A DNA stretch of 62,360 bases from a virus, in IMG/VR virus record IMGVR_UViG_3300005607_000002, positions 1 through 62,360 of that record. One strand, written 5' to 3'. Each line of letters opens with the position of its first letter. The first letter of the stretch is position 1. Positions 8,045-14,872 of this stretch are shown in pieces. Under the pieces are notes generated by a model. It ran no database searches. It worked only from the letters and a program-made list of their open reading frames with translations, and was not told the origin of the DNA. The translations under genes and the position numbers were made by a program.

Positions 8045-8293
8045 ATGGGCCATTCCCATCGGCGCCGAGAGCGCATCGAATTTCCGGTCATCTGCCCGAT
8101 ACACGCGGTTCCGTTCGTCCGGTTCACGGGCGTAGGCGGACGCTACTCGATGGGCTGCCCGCAATGTGTCGCCAAGCTGCGGGCCGACGTCCGGGCTGCG
8201 AAGGAGATCCATCGCAGATGGTCGCCGCTTAAGCGCGGCCGTAAACCGAAAAACCGTGTGCCGGACGACACAGGCGATGCGCCTGCGGCGTGA
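8045..8293 (+). CDS. Small zinc-ribbon-like protein
   Basis: 82 residues. CPIH (about residue 19) and CPQC (about residue 41) form a likely four-ligand zinc site, followed by a highly basic tail (LKRGRKPKN). Small proteins of this form occur in many phages and may bind nucleic acid. It lies between the holin and the outer-membrane protein gene. Confidence 0.55.
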   Translation: MGHSHRRRERIEFPVICPIHAVPFVRFTGVGGRYSMGCPQCVAKLRADVRAAKEIHRRWSPLKRGRKPKNRVPDDTGDAPAA

Positions 8294-8345
8294 TATCCGG
8301 GCCGCAGGGACTTCAAAAGGATTCGAGTCGACGAAAGGAAAGCCG

Positions 8346-9035
8346 ATGCTGAAGCGGATTGATCTTGTCGTTCTCTATAGTTTGATGGCGAGCTGGCCGG
8401 CGCTCGCGGCCGACCAGAACCCGCCCGCGAGGCCGCCCGTGAACGCCGCCGCGGGGGCGCCGGCCGTGTGCACGGTGTCAAGCTGCAGCGGCTTCTATCT
8501 CGGCGGCCATATCGAGGGCGTCGGTTCGAACGCCGATATCCTCGGCAGCGGGATCAACGGGTCGATCTTCGCCAACGGCGCGGGCCTCGGCCTGCATGCG
8601 GGCTATCAGCTCTGGAACGGCAATTTCTTTGCGGCCGGCGAGATCGGCGGCACATGGTATACCGGCGGCACGTCGATCATCACCGACACCGCCAATGTCG
8701 ATCCGCGCTGGTCGGTCGATTACCTTGCCAAGTTCGGCTATGGGCTGCAGGGCCTGTTCAATTCCGCTCCGGCGCCGTCGCAGGGGCCGGTCAACGTCAT
8801 CCAGCAGCTTAACGCCGCGCTGATCTCGCCTTATTTTCTGATCGGCGGACGCACGCGCAACTTCGGCAGCGGCCTCGCGACCGGCGGCGGCGTGCAATAT
8901 GCGATCGGCGGCGGCTGGAACGCATTCGCGGAATATCTCCACGTGAATTACGAGCAGACCGTCACCTCCGGCGCCGCGCCGGTTTCGATCGGCACGGAGA
9001 ACATCGTGCGCGCCGGCGTCAACCTGATGTTCTGA
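8346..9035 (+). CDS. Outer-membrane beta-barrel protein (host-like accessory gene)
   Basis: 229 residues. A signal peptide (to ASWPALAADQ) and a short Pro-rich linker are followed by SGFYLGGHIEG, the typical first barrel strand of rhizobial Omp25/Omp31-like proteins, then alternating aromatic/hydrophobic strands, a WNAFAEYLHVNYE strand and a final Phe, the terminal residue recognised by the BAM machinery. Such a gene is not part of a virion. As a lysogenic-conversion gene it could mask or replace the receptor of related phages or change the cell surface. AGGAAAG lies just upstream of the ATG. The downstream bases are the remnant of another gene (9036-9347). Confidence 0.85.
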   Translation: MLKRIDLVVLYSLMASWPALAADQNPPARPPVNAAAGAPAVCTVSSCSGFYLGGHIEGVGSNADILGSGINGSIFANGAGLGLHAGYQLWNGNFFAAGEIGGTWYTGGTSIITDTANVDPRWSVDYLAKFGYGLQGLFNSAPAPSQGPVNVIQQLNAALISPYFLIGGRTRNFGSGLATGGGVQYAIGGGWNAFAEYLHVNYEQTVTSGAAPVSIGTENIVRAGVNLMF

Positions 9036-9347
9036 CATACCGGGTTCCTCGGCCACAGGTCGGACGCGACCGGCACGCTCGATCCGCAGAATCTCGACCA
9101 CCTCAAATGGTGCATTCAGCTGTTCGGGACATGCCGCATCGGCGTCGATCTGCCGCGCTCGGCGATAGACCAGTTCGACGCGGGCGAGCCGTGGGACGTG
9201 CGCGGCGACGGCGCGATCCTCGGCGGCCATGACGTGCCGCTGGTGAAATATGACGGCGCCGGCGGCGGTATGTTCTATTGCGTGACCTGGGGCCGGCTGC
9301 AGCCGGTCACGCCCCGGGGCTTGACCTTGATGGCCTCGCGAAAAAAC
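9036..9347 (+). pseudogene. Remnant of a phage gene (N-terminus lost, C-terminus decayed)
   Basis: Directly after the outer-membrane protein stop, the same frame reads TGFLGHR, DPQNLDHLKWCIQLFG, IGVDLPRSAIDQFDAG, GGHDVPLVKY and YCVTWGRLQP. This is the central part of a protein family common in rhizobial prophages (cysteine-protease-like fold, from memory). No start codon or ribosome site precedes it and the usual C-terminal part is lost in frame-disturbed sequence after about 9347. It looks like the scar of an insertion or recombination that brought in the outer-membrane protein gene. Confidence 0.55.
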
Positions 9348-9435
9348 TGGCGGCGCTGTGAGGCTTGCCGGGCGGGCGCGAGCCGTGCCTGGCGATGCGC
9401 CGCCGCAAGCGGCTATGCCTGCGGCGGCGCTCAGG

Positions 9436-9828
9436 TCAGGGAGGCGTGACGAAGCCCAGGTGGCGGAACACCTGGGTTTTGCGGACGATGCCGAACGGAT
9501 GTTCGGCATCGCGCACGATCTCTTCCACGCTCTCGCGTTTCGAGAAGGCGTAGCGGGGCTCGATGCCCCGGAGCCGCAGGGCGCATTCCAGCGCGCCCAT
9601 GAGAAACGGCGCGCCGCCGATCATGGCCAGGGCGGGAACGGGATAACCCGCGCTCGCCGTGGCGAGATCGGTGATTGCTTTGGCCCGCGCCGCGATTTCG
9701 CGCGGCGCGGGGAGATCCTCAAAGGTGAGGAGCTCCCGCAGGCGAGCGAGATGCTCGCCTTCGAGGTCGTACACGCCGGCAGCGATTTGCTCCGGCCTCG
9801 CCTCATGCTGGGTGAGATTGATAATCAT
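9436..9828 (-). CDS. Conserved phage protein, ring-nuclease-like
   Basis: 130 residues from ATG 9828, preceded by GAAGAGGGT. The start MIINLTQHEA, a central GGAPFLMGALECALRLRG and the motif YAFSKRESVEE are shared by a widespread small phage protein. A short strand with a His, a Gly-rich loop before a long helix, then a strand ending in Ser/Arg resemble small Rossmann-like ring nucleases (Csx15/Csx20 type) that degrade cyclic oligoadenylate. The family assignment is from memory of motif layout and is weak; what is solid is that it is a conserved single-gene minus-strand unit. If right, it would be an anti-type-III CRISPR factor. Confidence 0.6.
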   Translation of the reverse strand: MIINLTQHEARPEQIAAGVYDLEGEHLARLRELLTFEDLPAPREIAARAKAITDLATASAGYPVPALAMIGGAPFLMGALECALRLRGIEPRYAFSKRESVEEIVRDAEHPFGIVRKTQVFRHLGFVTPP

Positions 9829-10267
9829 GCTTACCCTCTTCAAAAAAAAGGACGCGCGGCGGCCACGCCGGCGCGTCCCCATTTTCCCCCGCAGGGCAGG
9901 CCGTAGCCTGTGCCGGTCCCGTCCCGTTCCGGGTGTTACCTCGGGCCGCGGCTTAAGCCGCGGAAGGCCGCTCCCTTATCATCCCGGCCGCGCTATCCGG
10001 CATTTCGCCGGCCGGTCCCCGCGGATCGGCGCATACTGGCAGGCCGCGGGAGTTCCTCCAGATGATTTCTCGGCGCGCGGGTCGCTGGAGGCCGAAGGCC
10101 CGCGTCTGCTGCCCAGTCAGCGCCCGACAATCAGGTCAGTGGCCGGGAGCGTCCGCTGCCACGGACGCCAGATTGTCTCGCTAACGGAATGGTTATCGCA
10201 CGCTGCGCCCGCTGATGCAGAGCCCGCAAGCTTGCGGCGGAATGAAAGACTCTAGACGTCGGAAAAT
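9829..10267. other. Intergenic region with an 18-bp perfect GC palindrome
   Basis: No supported gene. It holds the upstream region of the minus-strand gene at 9828 and of the plus-strand gene at 10268. At 9946-9963 is the perfect palindrome CCGCGGCTT/AAGCCGCGG, followed by AAGG. Its stem is close to the stem of the CRISPR-like repeat at 1258-1293, read in the opposite direction, but the ATTGAA tag is missing. A possible promoter for 10268 is TTGTCT near 10171; this is weak. Confidence 0.5.
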
Positions 10268-10561
10268 ATGCAGACCTTCCTCAACTTCTGGCCGGTACTG
10301 GTGTTCATCCTCGGCCTCTGGTTCGGCGGCCTCGGCCTCGCTGTCGGTCTGACGATGTGGATCATGGGCCAGCTCGCGCGTCAGGACGGCAGCCGCATCG
10401 AGCTCAAGGAAATTCTGCTCAAGGAAATCAGGGCTACGAGCGACGGACTGCGCAGCCACATGGACCGCCAGCACGATCAGATGTGGTCGAAGATCAACGA
10501 TCTCGGCAACCGTCTGACGCGGGTCGAGACTAAGCTGAAGGTCAACGAGCATATCTCCTGA
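10268..10561 (+). CDS. Membrane-anchored coiled-coil protein
   Basis: 97 residues. One strong N-terminal transmembrane helix (residues 8-34, WPVLVFILGLWFGGLGLAVG) is followed by a long charged helix with heptad character (KEILLKEIRATSDGLRSHM, then LGNRLTRVETKL). This layout fits an inner-membrane spanin-like or Rz-type protein, but no overlapping outer-membrane lipoprotein partner is seen, so I leave the function open. It ends next to the attP-like region. Confidence 0.6.
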   Translation: MQTFLNFWPVLVFILGLWFGGLGLAVGLTMWIMGQLARQDGSRIELKEILLKEIRATSDGLRSHMDRQHDQMWSKINDLGNRLTRVETKLKVNEHIS

Positions 10562-10865
10562 TGGAACGCCGCGCCTCCGCAAGTGCGTCAGCGCATGGCG
10601 CACGCATGCGTGCGCAGGTCACCGCGCCGGCACGGCGGCTACTGCACCGGTTACTGCACCGGTTTTTGTCGCGCTCCACCGGTTTTCAGGGGTTTTTTTC
10701 CTGTTTTTTGTTGAATTTCCACGGCCGCGCCGAAGGCGATTGATGGCGTTATGTGATTGATTTGTATAATTATTTTTTAGTTTTCCAATGAGGTTTAAGA
10801 CGCCATAATTGCAATTGGCCCCAGGGTGGCGCACTGGGGGCGGTATCTTGAATTAGATCGAGAAA
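10562..10865. other. Integrase-distal intergenic region, probable attP region
   Basis: Between the plus-strand gene ending at 10561 and the integrase 3' end at 10866. Bases about 10740-10865 are far more AT-rich than the genome and include T-rich tracts, a perfect AATTGCAATT (10807-10816) and a hairpin CCCCAG/CTGGGG (10819-10824, 10834-10839). Phage attP sites usually lie beside the integrase gene. A 60-codon plus-strand open frame overlaps the first part but has no coding character. Confidence 0.45.
10642..10668 (+). repeat. 27-bp direct repeat, copy 1 (of integrase 3' end)
   Basis: CTGCACCGG, a 3-base link, then CTGCACCGGTTTTTG. It matches 10896-10922, inside the integrase C-terminal codons, at 25 of 27 positions. 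It may be an arm-type integrase site, a duplicated gene end from a past recombination, or part of the attachment core. Confidence 0.7.
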
Positions 10866-12062
10866 TCAATCTGTTGTGCCCGTAAGATTGTCCGGCTGCA
10901 CCGGCTGCTGCACCGGTTTTTGCGCCTGCCGGCGCATCTCGCGCGCGCGGCGCTCCTGGGCGAGGCGCTCGATCGCGGCGGCGCGCTCGCCGTCGGCGAC
11001 ATCGGCGTAGGCCCTCAGCGTGGTCTTGATGTCCTCGTGGTCAAGCGCAAGCTGAACGATCTTCATGCCTTGCGCGGTGGGCACGGAGCGCAGGAGCTTG
11101 GTCGCAAAATCGCTGCGCAGGTCATGCCAGCGGAACCGGCTGACGCCGGTGAGGCCGGCCGCGGCGCGCACCGCATTCCATGCCCCGCGCAGCCCCTCGC
11201 GCGTCCACGGATAGCGCTCGCCCCTGACGATGCCGAGCCGCCGCACCGTATAGCGCGCCTCGAAGGTGAAGACGCGCGCCGGATGATGGCCGCGCAGCGG
11301 CCACAGGATGGCGCGGATGCTGGGCGTGATCGCGACGGCGATATCCTTGCCGCCGGCGCGGCCCTTGCCGGTCATCCGGATGACGCCGTCCTCCCAGTTC
11401 ACCTGCCGCCACTCGAGCGTATAGCAGTTGGTCTTGCGCTTGCCGCAGGTGCGGGCAAATTCGATCAGGGGCCAGAGGTCCGGGCGCAGCTCGGATATTG
11501 CCGCCGCCAGACGGCGCTCTTCGTCGGCCGTAAGCTCGCGCGGCTTGCGCTTCGGCTCGTCGAGCCAGAGCCTCCTCCACTCCGGCTCATGAGGAAAATG
11601 CCGTACGGCCGGCCGCAGATAGGTGAACAGCTTCTTGAGCTGCTCGGTCGTATCGTTGACCGCATAGGCCGAGACCGGGCGCGCCTTCTCGCCCTTGCCG
11701 ACGAGGTGGGCGCGCCGCCAGCGGATGAGGCCGAGCGCGTCGTCATGGGTGATGTCGGTGATAAGCTTCGCCGGCCCGAAATAGGTGATGAGCAGATTGA
11801 TCAGGCGCCGCGTGTTGTCGGCCCCGACGTGATGGTCGCCGACGTCGATCATGTAGCGGGCCGCCACCGCATCGAGCGTCAGCGCGACGCCGGCGTCCGC
11901 CTGCGCCTGCCGCTCGCTCTTTAATCTCTTTTCGATTTCGGCGGCGGCGATTTCCGCCTCGCGGCGGCTCGTTCGGCCTGTTGAGCGAGAAAGCTGACGA
12001 CCGTCGATCCAGACGTTGGTGTAGTAGAATTTCGATTGGCGCTTTTTGTAGACGGTGGGCAC
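10866..12062 (-). CDS. int: Tyrosine-recombinase integrase
   Basis: 398 residues. The N-terminus (VYKKRQSKFYYTNVWIDGRQ) is an AP2-like arm-binding region, then a core-binding helical domain to about residue 170. The catalytic domain shows Arg209 (GKRK), a beta-hairpin Lys in TGKGRAGGKD, the H313-x-x-R316 box (HDLRSDFAT), His342 (LALDHEDIKTT) and the nucleophile Tyr352. It would integrate and excise the prophage at attP, likely in the AT-rich sequence just downstream. Its start is overlapped by 142 bp by the HTH gene 11921-12298, so the pair is co-transcribed. Confidence 0.95.
   Translation of the reverse strand: MPTVYKKRQSKFYYTNVWIDGRQLSRSTGRTSRREAEIAAAEIEKRLKSERQAQADAGVALTLDAVAARYMIDVGDHHVGADNTRRLINLLITYFGPAKLITDITHDDALGLIRWRRAHLVGKGEKARPVSAYAVNDTTEQLKKLFTYLRPAVRHFPHEPEWRRLWLDEPKRKPRELTADEERRLAAAISELRPDLWPLIEFARTCGKRKTNCYTLEWRQVNWEDGVIRMTGKGRAGGKDIAVAITPSIRAILWPLRGHHPARVFTFEARYTVRRLGIVRGERYPWTREGLRGAWNAVRAAAGLTGVSRFRWHDLRSDFATKLLRSVPTAQGMKIVQLALDHEDIKTTLRAYADVADGERAAAIERLAQERRAREMRRQAQKPVQQPVQPDNLTGTTD
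10896..10922 (+). repeat. 27-bp direct repeat, copy 2 (within integrase C-terminus)
   Basis: Second copy of the repeat at 10642-10668, 254 bases away. Here it encodes the KPVQQPVQP tail of the integrase. Confidence 0.7.
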
Positions 12063-12298
12063 GGCGCAAGCCTCCGCTTCCTGGCCTTGATGAAGGCCTC
12101 AATGTCGGCGCGGTCGAACGCCTTGCGCGGCCGCTTCTTGCTGCGGCCGATGACGACATAGGTGAGCTCGCCGTCTCGGACATAGCCGTGCAGCGTCTCC
12201 AGCGAGACGCCGAGAGCCTCGGCGGCCTGCCGCGGCGTGAGAAGCCCGGCGGCGGCGCCGAACCGCGCGGCCGGACGGCACGGAAAGAGTCTGCTCAT
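11921..12298 (-). CDS. Excisionase-like MerR/AlpA-family HTH protein
   Basis: 125 residues. LLTPRQAAEALGVSLETLHGYVRDGEL is a winged helix-turn-helix of the excisionase/AlpA type, with RKAFDRADIEAFIKARKRR completing the wing. It precedes the integrase and overlaps its first 142 bp, so the last 45 or so residues may be fortuitous, though no earlier stop exists. Likely directs excision or controls int expression. Its ATG overlaps the stop of the upstream small gene (ATGA). Confidence 0.8.
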   Translation of the reverse strand: MSRLFPCRPAARFGAAAGLLTPRQAAEALGVSLETLHGYVRDGELTYVVIGRSKKRPRKAFDRADIEAFIKARKRRLAPCPPSTKSANRNSTTPTSGSTVVSFLAQQAERAAARRKSPPPKSKRD

Positions 12299-12612
12299 CA
12301 GCCGGCGTTCATTCGCAAGTGCCGCGCCCGGACGGCGGATGGGGACATGCCATCCGGGCGCGGCGCCGCGCTTTTCTGAGGCGAGGGGGAAAAGCGCGGC
12401 ATCCGGAGAAAGTTGCGGAAGGAAAGCCCCGCCCCGGGCGGCCGAGGGGCAGCCGCCGGGGCGGGACGCCGCGTCCTCCGGGAGGGTCGGTGGACAGACG
12501 CGGCCAGAGATCCCGCCCCGGACGATGGTCCAGGATATCGCCGGGGCGGGGCAGCCGCCGCACCCTTCAGGGCTGAGGGTCCCGGATGCGGCAAGCGGCG
12601 AATGGGTTTCAT
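12298..12612 (-). CDS. Pro/Arg-rich hypothetical protein
   Basis: 104 residues with no recognisable domain and a composition (Pro, Arg, Ala, Ser) that GC-rich non-coding DNA often gives. In favour of a real gene, its ATG overlaps the stop of the upstream gene and its stop overlaps the ATG of the HTH gene, both as ATGA, continuing the coupled chain of this operon. Confidence 0.35.
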   Translation of the reverse strand: MKPIRRLPHPGPSALKGAAAAPPRRYPGPSSGAGSLAASVHRPSRRTRRPAPAAAPRPPGAGLSFRNFLRMPRFSPSPQKSAAPRPDGMSPSAVRARHLRMNAG

Positions 12613-12761
12613 GGCGCGCCTCTGCGGCGCGAGAGAGCGGGCCTGAGCACGGCCGCGATGTGCCGCCGCAGCGCAGGGGCGGCCCCGGCCGCGGCGACGA
12701 AAATGAGCGCGGCGGCGAGCGCCGCAAGCGCGAGGCGCACCGCTGCGAAGCGGCCGGTCAT
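12609..12761 (-). CDS. Small single-pass membrane protein
   Basis: 50 residues from ATG 12761, which overlaps the stop of the gene at 12758-13060. One hydrophobic helix (LALAALAAALIFVAAAGAA) and a basic tail. Part of the same coupled minus-strand operon. Confidence 0.55.
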   Translation of the reverse strand: MTGRFAAVRLALAALAAALIFVAAAGAAPALRRHIAAVLRPALSRRRGAP

Positions 12762-13060
12762 GTCGTCATCCCGGAGATCGGCCGGCCCGCGACTTTCGCC
12801 TGCGTCGCCAGGCCGCAAAATCCGGCGTCGGTTTTGCGCGTCATCTGATAAAGCGGACCAAAATGTCCGGTTTTGCCGCCGCGGATTTGCCAGCCCTCTG
12901 CTTTGCGTCTTTCCACGTCGACCTCGGCCACGTTTACGATTTCATCGAAATGCCAGGTCCACACGGCGCAGCGCGAGGCCATGCAGCATCGTTCCGCTCC
13001 GAGGCCGCGGCCGAGCGTCATCGGGCAGATTTTTTTCCGCGCCTGTTCTTCCGTGTGCAT
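12758..13060 (-). CDS. Cys-rich conserved small phage protein
   Basis: 100 residues. ICPMTL and CCMASRCAVWTW provide four Cys in the spacing of a widespread small phage protein with the pattern CP...C..S.CM.W, probably metal-binding. A second Cys lies in AGFCGLATQA. Function unknown. Coupled by ATGA overlap to the next gene. Confidence 0.6.
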   Translation of the reverse strand: MHTEEQARKKICPMTLGRGLGAERCCMASRCAVWTWHFDEIVNVAEVDVERRKAEGWQIRGGKTGHFGPLYQMTRKTDAGFCGLATQAKVAGRPISGMTT

Positions 13061-13072
13061 CGTCGCCGGCCC

Positions 13073-13492
13073 TCAGGATGAAGAATGAGAGGCGCGCGAG
13101 ACCTCCGGCAGAGGCCCGGCGTTGTTGTTGACGAGAACGACCGCGCCTTCCACGGCCGGCTGCCAGCCCCGCGGGGTATGGTAGGACACGTCGCATTTCA
13201 CGGCGTCGATTCCCGCCGGAACGCCTTCCTCGGCCATGCGGGCCAGCGCATGGCCGAGGCTTTGATTGATGGCGGCCGTGAGCCTGTCATCCAGCGTCAT
13301 GCTTTGCCTCCTGCGTGCGGTGAGGAGGCCGGCCCTCCTGACCTGGTGGGCCGCGCGCCTGACTGCGCGTTCGGCTCTGTCGAGCAGCTCGTGAGTGCGG
13401 CCGAGCTGCCAGTAGAAATAGACGGCGGCGGCCCAGCCGGCCCAGCCGACGAGCGCGACGCCGGCGTTGGCGATGAGTTCAATCGCCGGCAC
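13073..13492 (-). CDS. Membrane-anchored hypothetical protein
   Basis: 139 residues if the GTG at 13492 (behind GAGGAACC) is used; an internal ATG at 13300 would give a 75-residue soluble form. Residues 6-28 are a transmembrane helix (LIANAGVALVGWAGWAAAVYF), followed by a basic helix and, from about residue 65, MTLDDRLTAAINQSLG and a C-terminal globular part containing the segment VLVNNNAG. Unknown function. Overlaps the upstream gene by 14 bp. Confidence 0.55.
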   Translation of the reverse strand: MPAIELIANAGVALVGWAGWAAAVYFYWQLGRTHELLDRAERAVRRAAHQVRRAGLLTARRRQSMTLDDRLTAAINQSLGHALARMAEEGVPAGIDAVKCDVSYHTPRGWQPAVEGAVVLVNNNAGPLPEVSRASHSSS

Positions 13493-13667
13493 GTTCCGGT
13501 TCCTCGACGATGAGGGTTCCGGCGGCGGCGGCGGCAATGATTTCGGCGCCGCGCGACACCGGCGCGGCATCGGACTTGCGGCGGAAGATCGCGGCGAGCT
13601 GGTCAAGCCGCGCCGCGAGAGCGCGGAGCTCCTTGCGGGTGGCAACGATGCGCGACGGCGCCAGCAT
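13479..13667 (-). CDS. Small helical hypothetical protein
   Basis: 62 residues from ATG 13667. A central amphipathic helix (RKELRALAARLDQLAAIFRRK) suggests a small coiled-coil or adaptor protein. The open frame extends further upstream, but that would overlap the preceding gene deeply. Confidence 0.5.
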   Translation of the reverse strand: MLAPSRIVATRKELRALAARLDQLAAIFRRKSDAAPVSRGAEIIAAAAAGTLIVEEPERAGD

Positions 13668-13668
13668 T

Positions 13669-13914
13669 TCAGCGCTCCATCGGCACAGGAGCGCGCCTGC
13701 AGGCGGCGAGCCGTTCCAGCGCCGCCAGCGCTTCGGCCGCGTCGGCGAGCTTGGTGCGGGCGTCGGCCCGCTGGATCGCATTGGGCAGGTTATCGTTGCC
13801 GAGCGCCTGCAGATGGCCGGCGAGCTTCATCAGCGTCGCGCCGGCGATCTCGAGGTCGATGGAGATGCGCGCCCACTGGGGGACGGGCGGTGCTGACGTG
13901 CTGTTTTCGCCCAT
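13669..13914 (-). CDS. First gene of the repressor-controlled minus-strand operon, hypothetical
   Basis: 81 residues from ATG 13914, with GAGGGCGAGAAACCTC upstream. Predicted largely helical (DLEIAGATLMKLAGHLQALG, then ADARTKLADAAEALAALERL). It starts 32 bases from the -10 of a promoter that carries an operator in its spacer, so it is likely silent in the lysogen. The operon runs down through the excisionase-like gene to integrase. Confidence 0.6.
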   Translation of the reverse strand: MGENSTSAPPVPQWARISIDLEIAGATLMKLAGHLQALGNDNLPNAIQRADARTKLADAAEALAALERLAACRRAPVPMER

Positions 13915-13945
13915 GAGGTTTCTCGCCCTCTTCGATGCGAGCGGG

Positions 13946-13974
13946 ATCGTAAGACACAATTTGTGTCTTTGCAA
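13946..13974 (-). promoter_or_regulatory. Promoter of the minus-strand lysogeny/early operon
   Basis: Read on the minus strand: TTGCAA (13974-13969), a 17-base spacer, and TACGAT (13951-13946). The spacer is almost entirely filled by operator O1, so repressor binding would block RNA polymerase directly. Confidence 0.6.
13951..13969. promoter_or_regulatory. Operator O1
   Basis: AAGACACAATTTGTGTCTT, a perfect palindrome with 9-base arms around one central base. The same 19-bp pattern recurs at 13980-13998 and 14843-14861, the latter directly upstream of both repressor and Cro-like genes. Confidence 0.85.
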
Positions 13975-13979
13975 GCGAA

Positions 13980-13998
13980 AAGACACAGAACGTGTCTT
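13980..13998. promoter_or_regulatory. Operator O2
   Basis: AAGACACAGAACGTGTCTT, 7-base arms with five central bases, same length and half-site as O1. It lies 29 bp from O1 centre to centre, close to three helical turns, which would allow cooperative binding on one face. A further half-site (GACACAATT) lies at about 14009-14017. Confidence 0.8.
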
Positions 13999-14126
13999 AA
14001 CTATAATTGACACAATTCCGACAGATCTGCGAAATCCAATTTGCGCCAAATACCCGCCATGATAGAAACAAGCATAGATGCGGTGATCATCGGAACGAGG
14101 CCTCCGAGTAAAAAGCGGGGAGCAGG

Positions 14127-14396
14127 ATGAATACGACAAAAAAAGAAGCGCCGGAAAAAGAAACGGCGTCATTCGAAGGCGAAGTTATTGGCAAGACGGA
14201 ACTAACATTTGCGGAGACGGAACGGCTTTTACCTCCCGCTGTAGAATTCATCTCGCAGGCCGGGTGGGACCAGGTGCCGAAAATGCTTGCAGTAGCTCTC
14301 GCAGTACATCAAGTAGTCGACGAACAAGCCGAGCGGGTGCATCAGCTTGCCCGCGCTCTTCTTGAGCGCAAGCAGCAAAAACGGCCAACGGAATAA
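14127..14396 (+). CDS. Hypothetical protein opposite the repressor
   Basis: 89 residues, plus strand, between the operator pair and the convergent repressor gene, ending two bases short of it. Lys/Glu-rich start, then an amphipathic helix LLPPAVEFISQAGWDQVPKM and a long helix AVHQVVDEQAERVHQLARALLERK. Lower GC than the genome average. Unknown function. Confidence 0.5.
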   Translation: MNTTKKEAPEKETASFEGEVIGKTELTFAETERLLPPAVEFISQAGWDQVPKMLAVALAVHQVVDEQAERVHQLARALLERKQQKRPTE

Positions 14397-14398
14397 AT

Positions 14399-14797
14399 CT
14401 ATTTGGATGGCCCCGAATTCGGGGGCTTTTGGGGCCTTCCGCGTTCTCGCCACCAGCCCAGTTCTTGCGCGCGCTTGAGCTGTTCCGATTGCGGCAGGGC
14501 TTCGAATTCTTCGATGGCGTCGCGGATATCGCTGCGCAGCACCGAGCGCTCGCCCTCTGTCAGCCATATCGAGAGAACATTGAGCTCGCGGCTTATTTTA
14601 CGGAGGGCCCCGTCGGGCGTCGTAATTTCCCGGCCATGGAAAAAACGCGTGGCATCCTGATAGCTATTGAGGCGGCTCTTTTTTAGCCCGGTCTTTTCGA
14701 TCATTCTCGCCTTGCTGATGCCGCGCGCGCAGCAGGTAATGACGAGCCGTTCGGCGAATTCTAGGAATTCTTCTTTAGGTTGGTCTTTCGACATCAT
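14399..14797 (-). CDS. CI-like prophage repressor
   Basis: About 132 residues from the ATG pair at 14797/14794, with GGGGAGAA upstream. An N-terminal helical DNA-binding domain includes AERLVITCCARGISKARMIEKTGLKKSRLNS, a helix-turn-helix, followed by a Trp-rich, Glu-rich region (LSIWLTEGERSVL, EEFEALPQSEQLK). There is no S24 peptidase domain, so induction would not be by RecA-driven self-cleavage. Divergent from the Cro-like gene across operator O3, the classic layout of a lysis-lysogeny switch. Confidence 0.75.
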   Translation of the reverse strand: MMSKDQPKEEFLEFAERLVITCCARGISKARMIEKTGLKKSRLNSYQDATRFFHGREITTPDGALRKISRELNVLSIWLTEGERSVLRSDIRDAIEEFEALPQSEQLKRAQELGWWRERGRPQKPPNSGPSK

Positions 14798-14842
14798 TGG
14801 TCGCAATTCTCCCCAGGAATATGAAGGGTGGCATGTTGAAAA

Positions 14843-14861
14843 AAGACACAGACTGTGTCTT
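14843..14861. promoter_or_regulatory. Operator O3 between repressor and Cro-like genes
   Basis: AAGACACAGACTGTGTCTT, a palindrome with 8-base arms and three central bases, extendable to 10-base arms (14841-14863). It sits in the 75-bp gap between the divergent repressor (start 14797) and Cro-like gene (start 14873), and so can control both. Confidence 0.85.
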
Positions 14862-14872
14862 TTGTTGCCAGC

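Noticed and set aside
10561-10743. 60-codon open frame after the coiled-coil membrane gene
   Set aside because: It covers the direct repeat and T-rich tract beside attP, is Arg/Ser/Phe-rich and lacks a domain.
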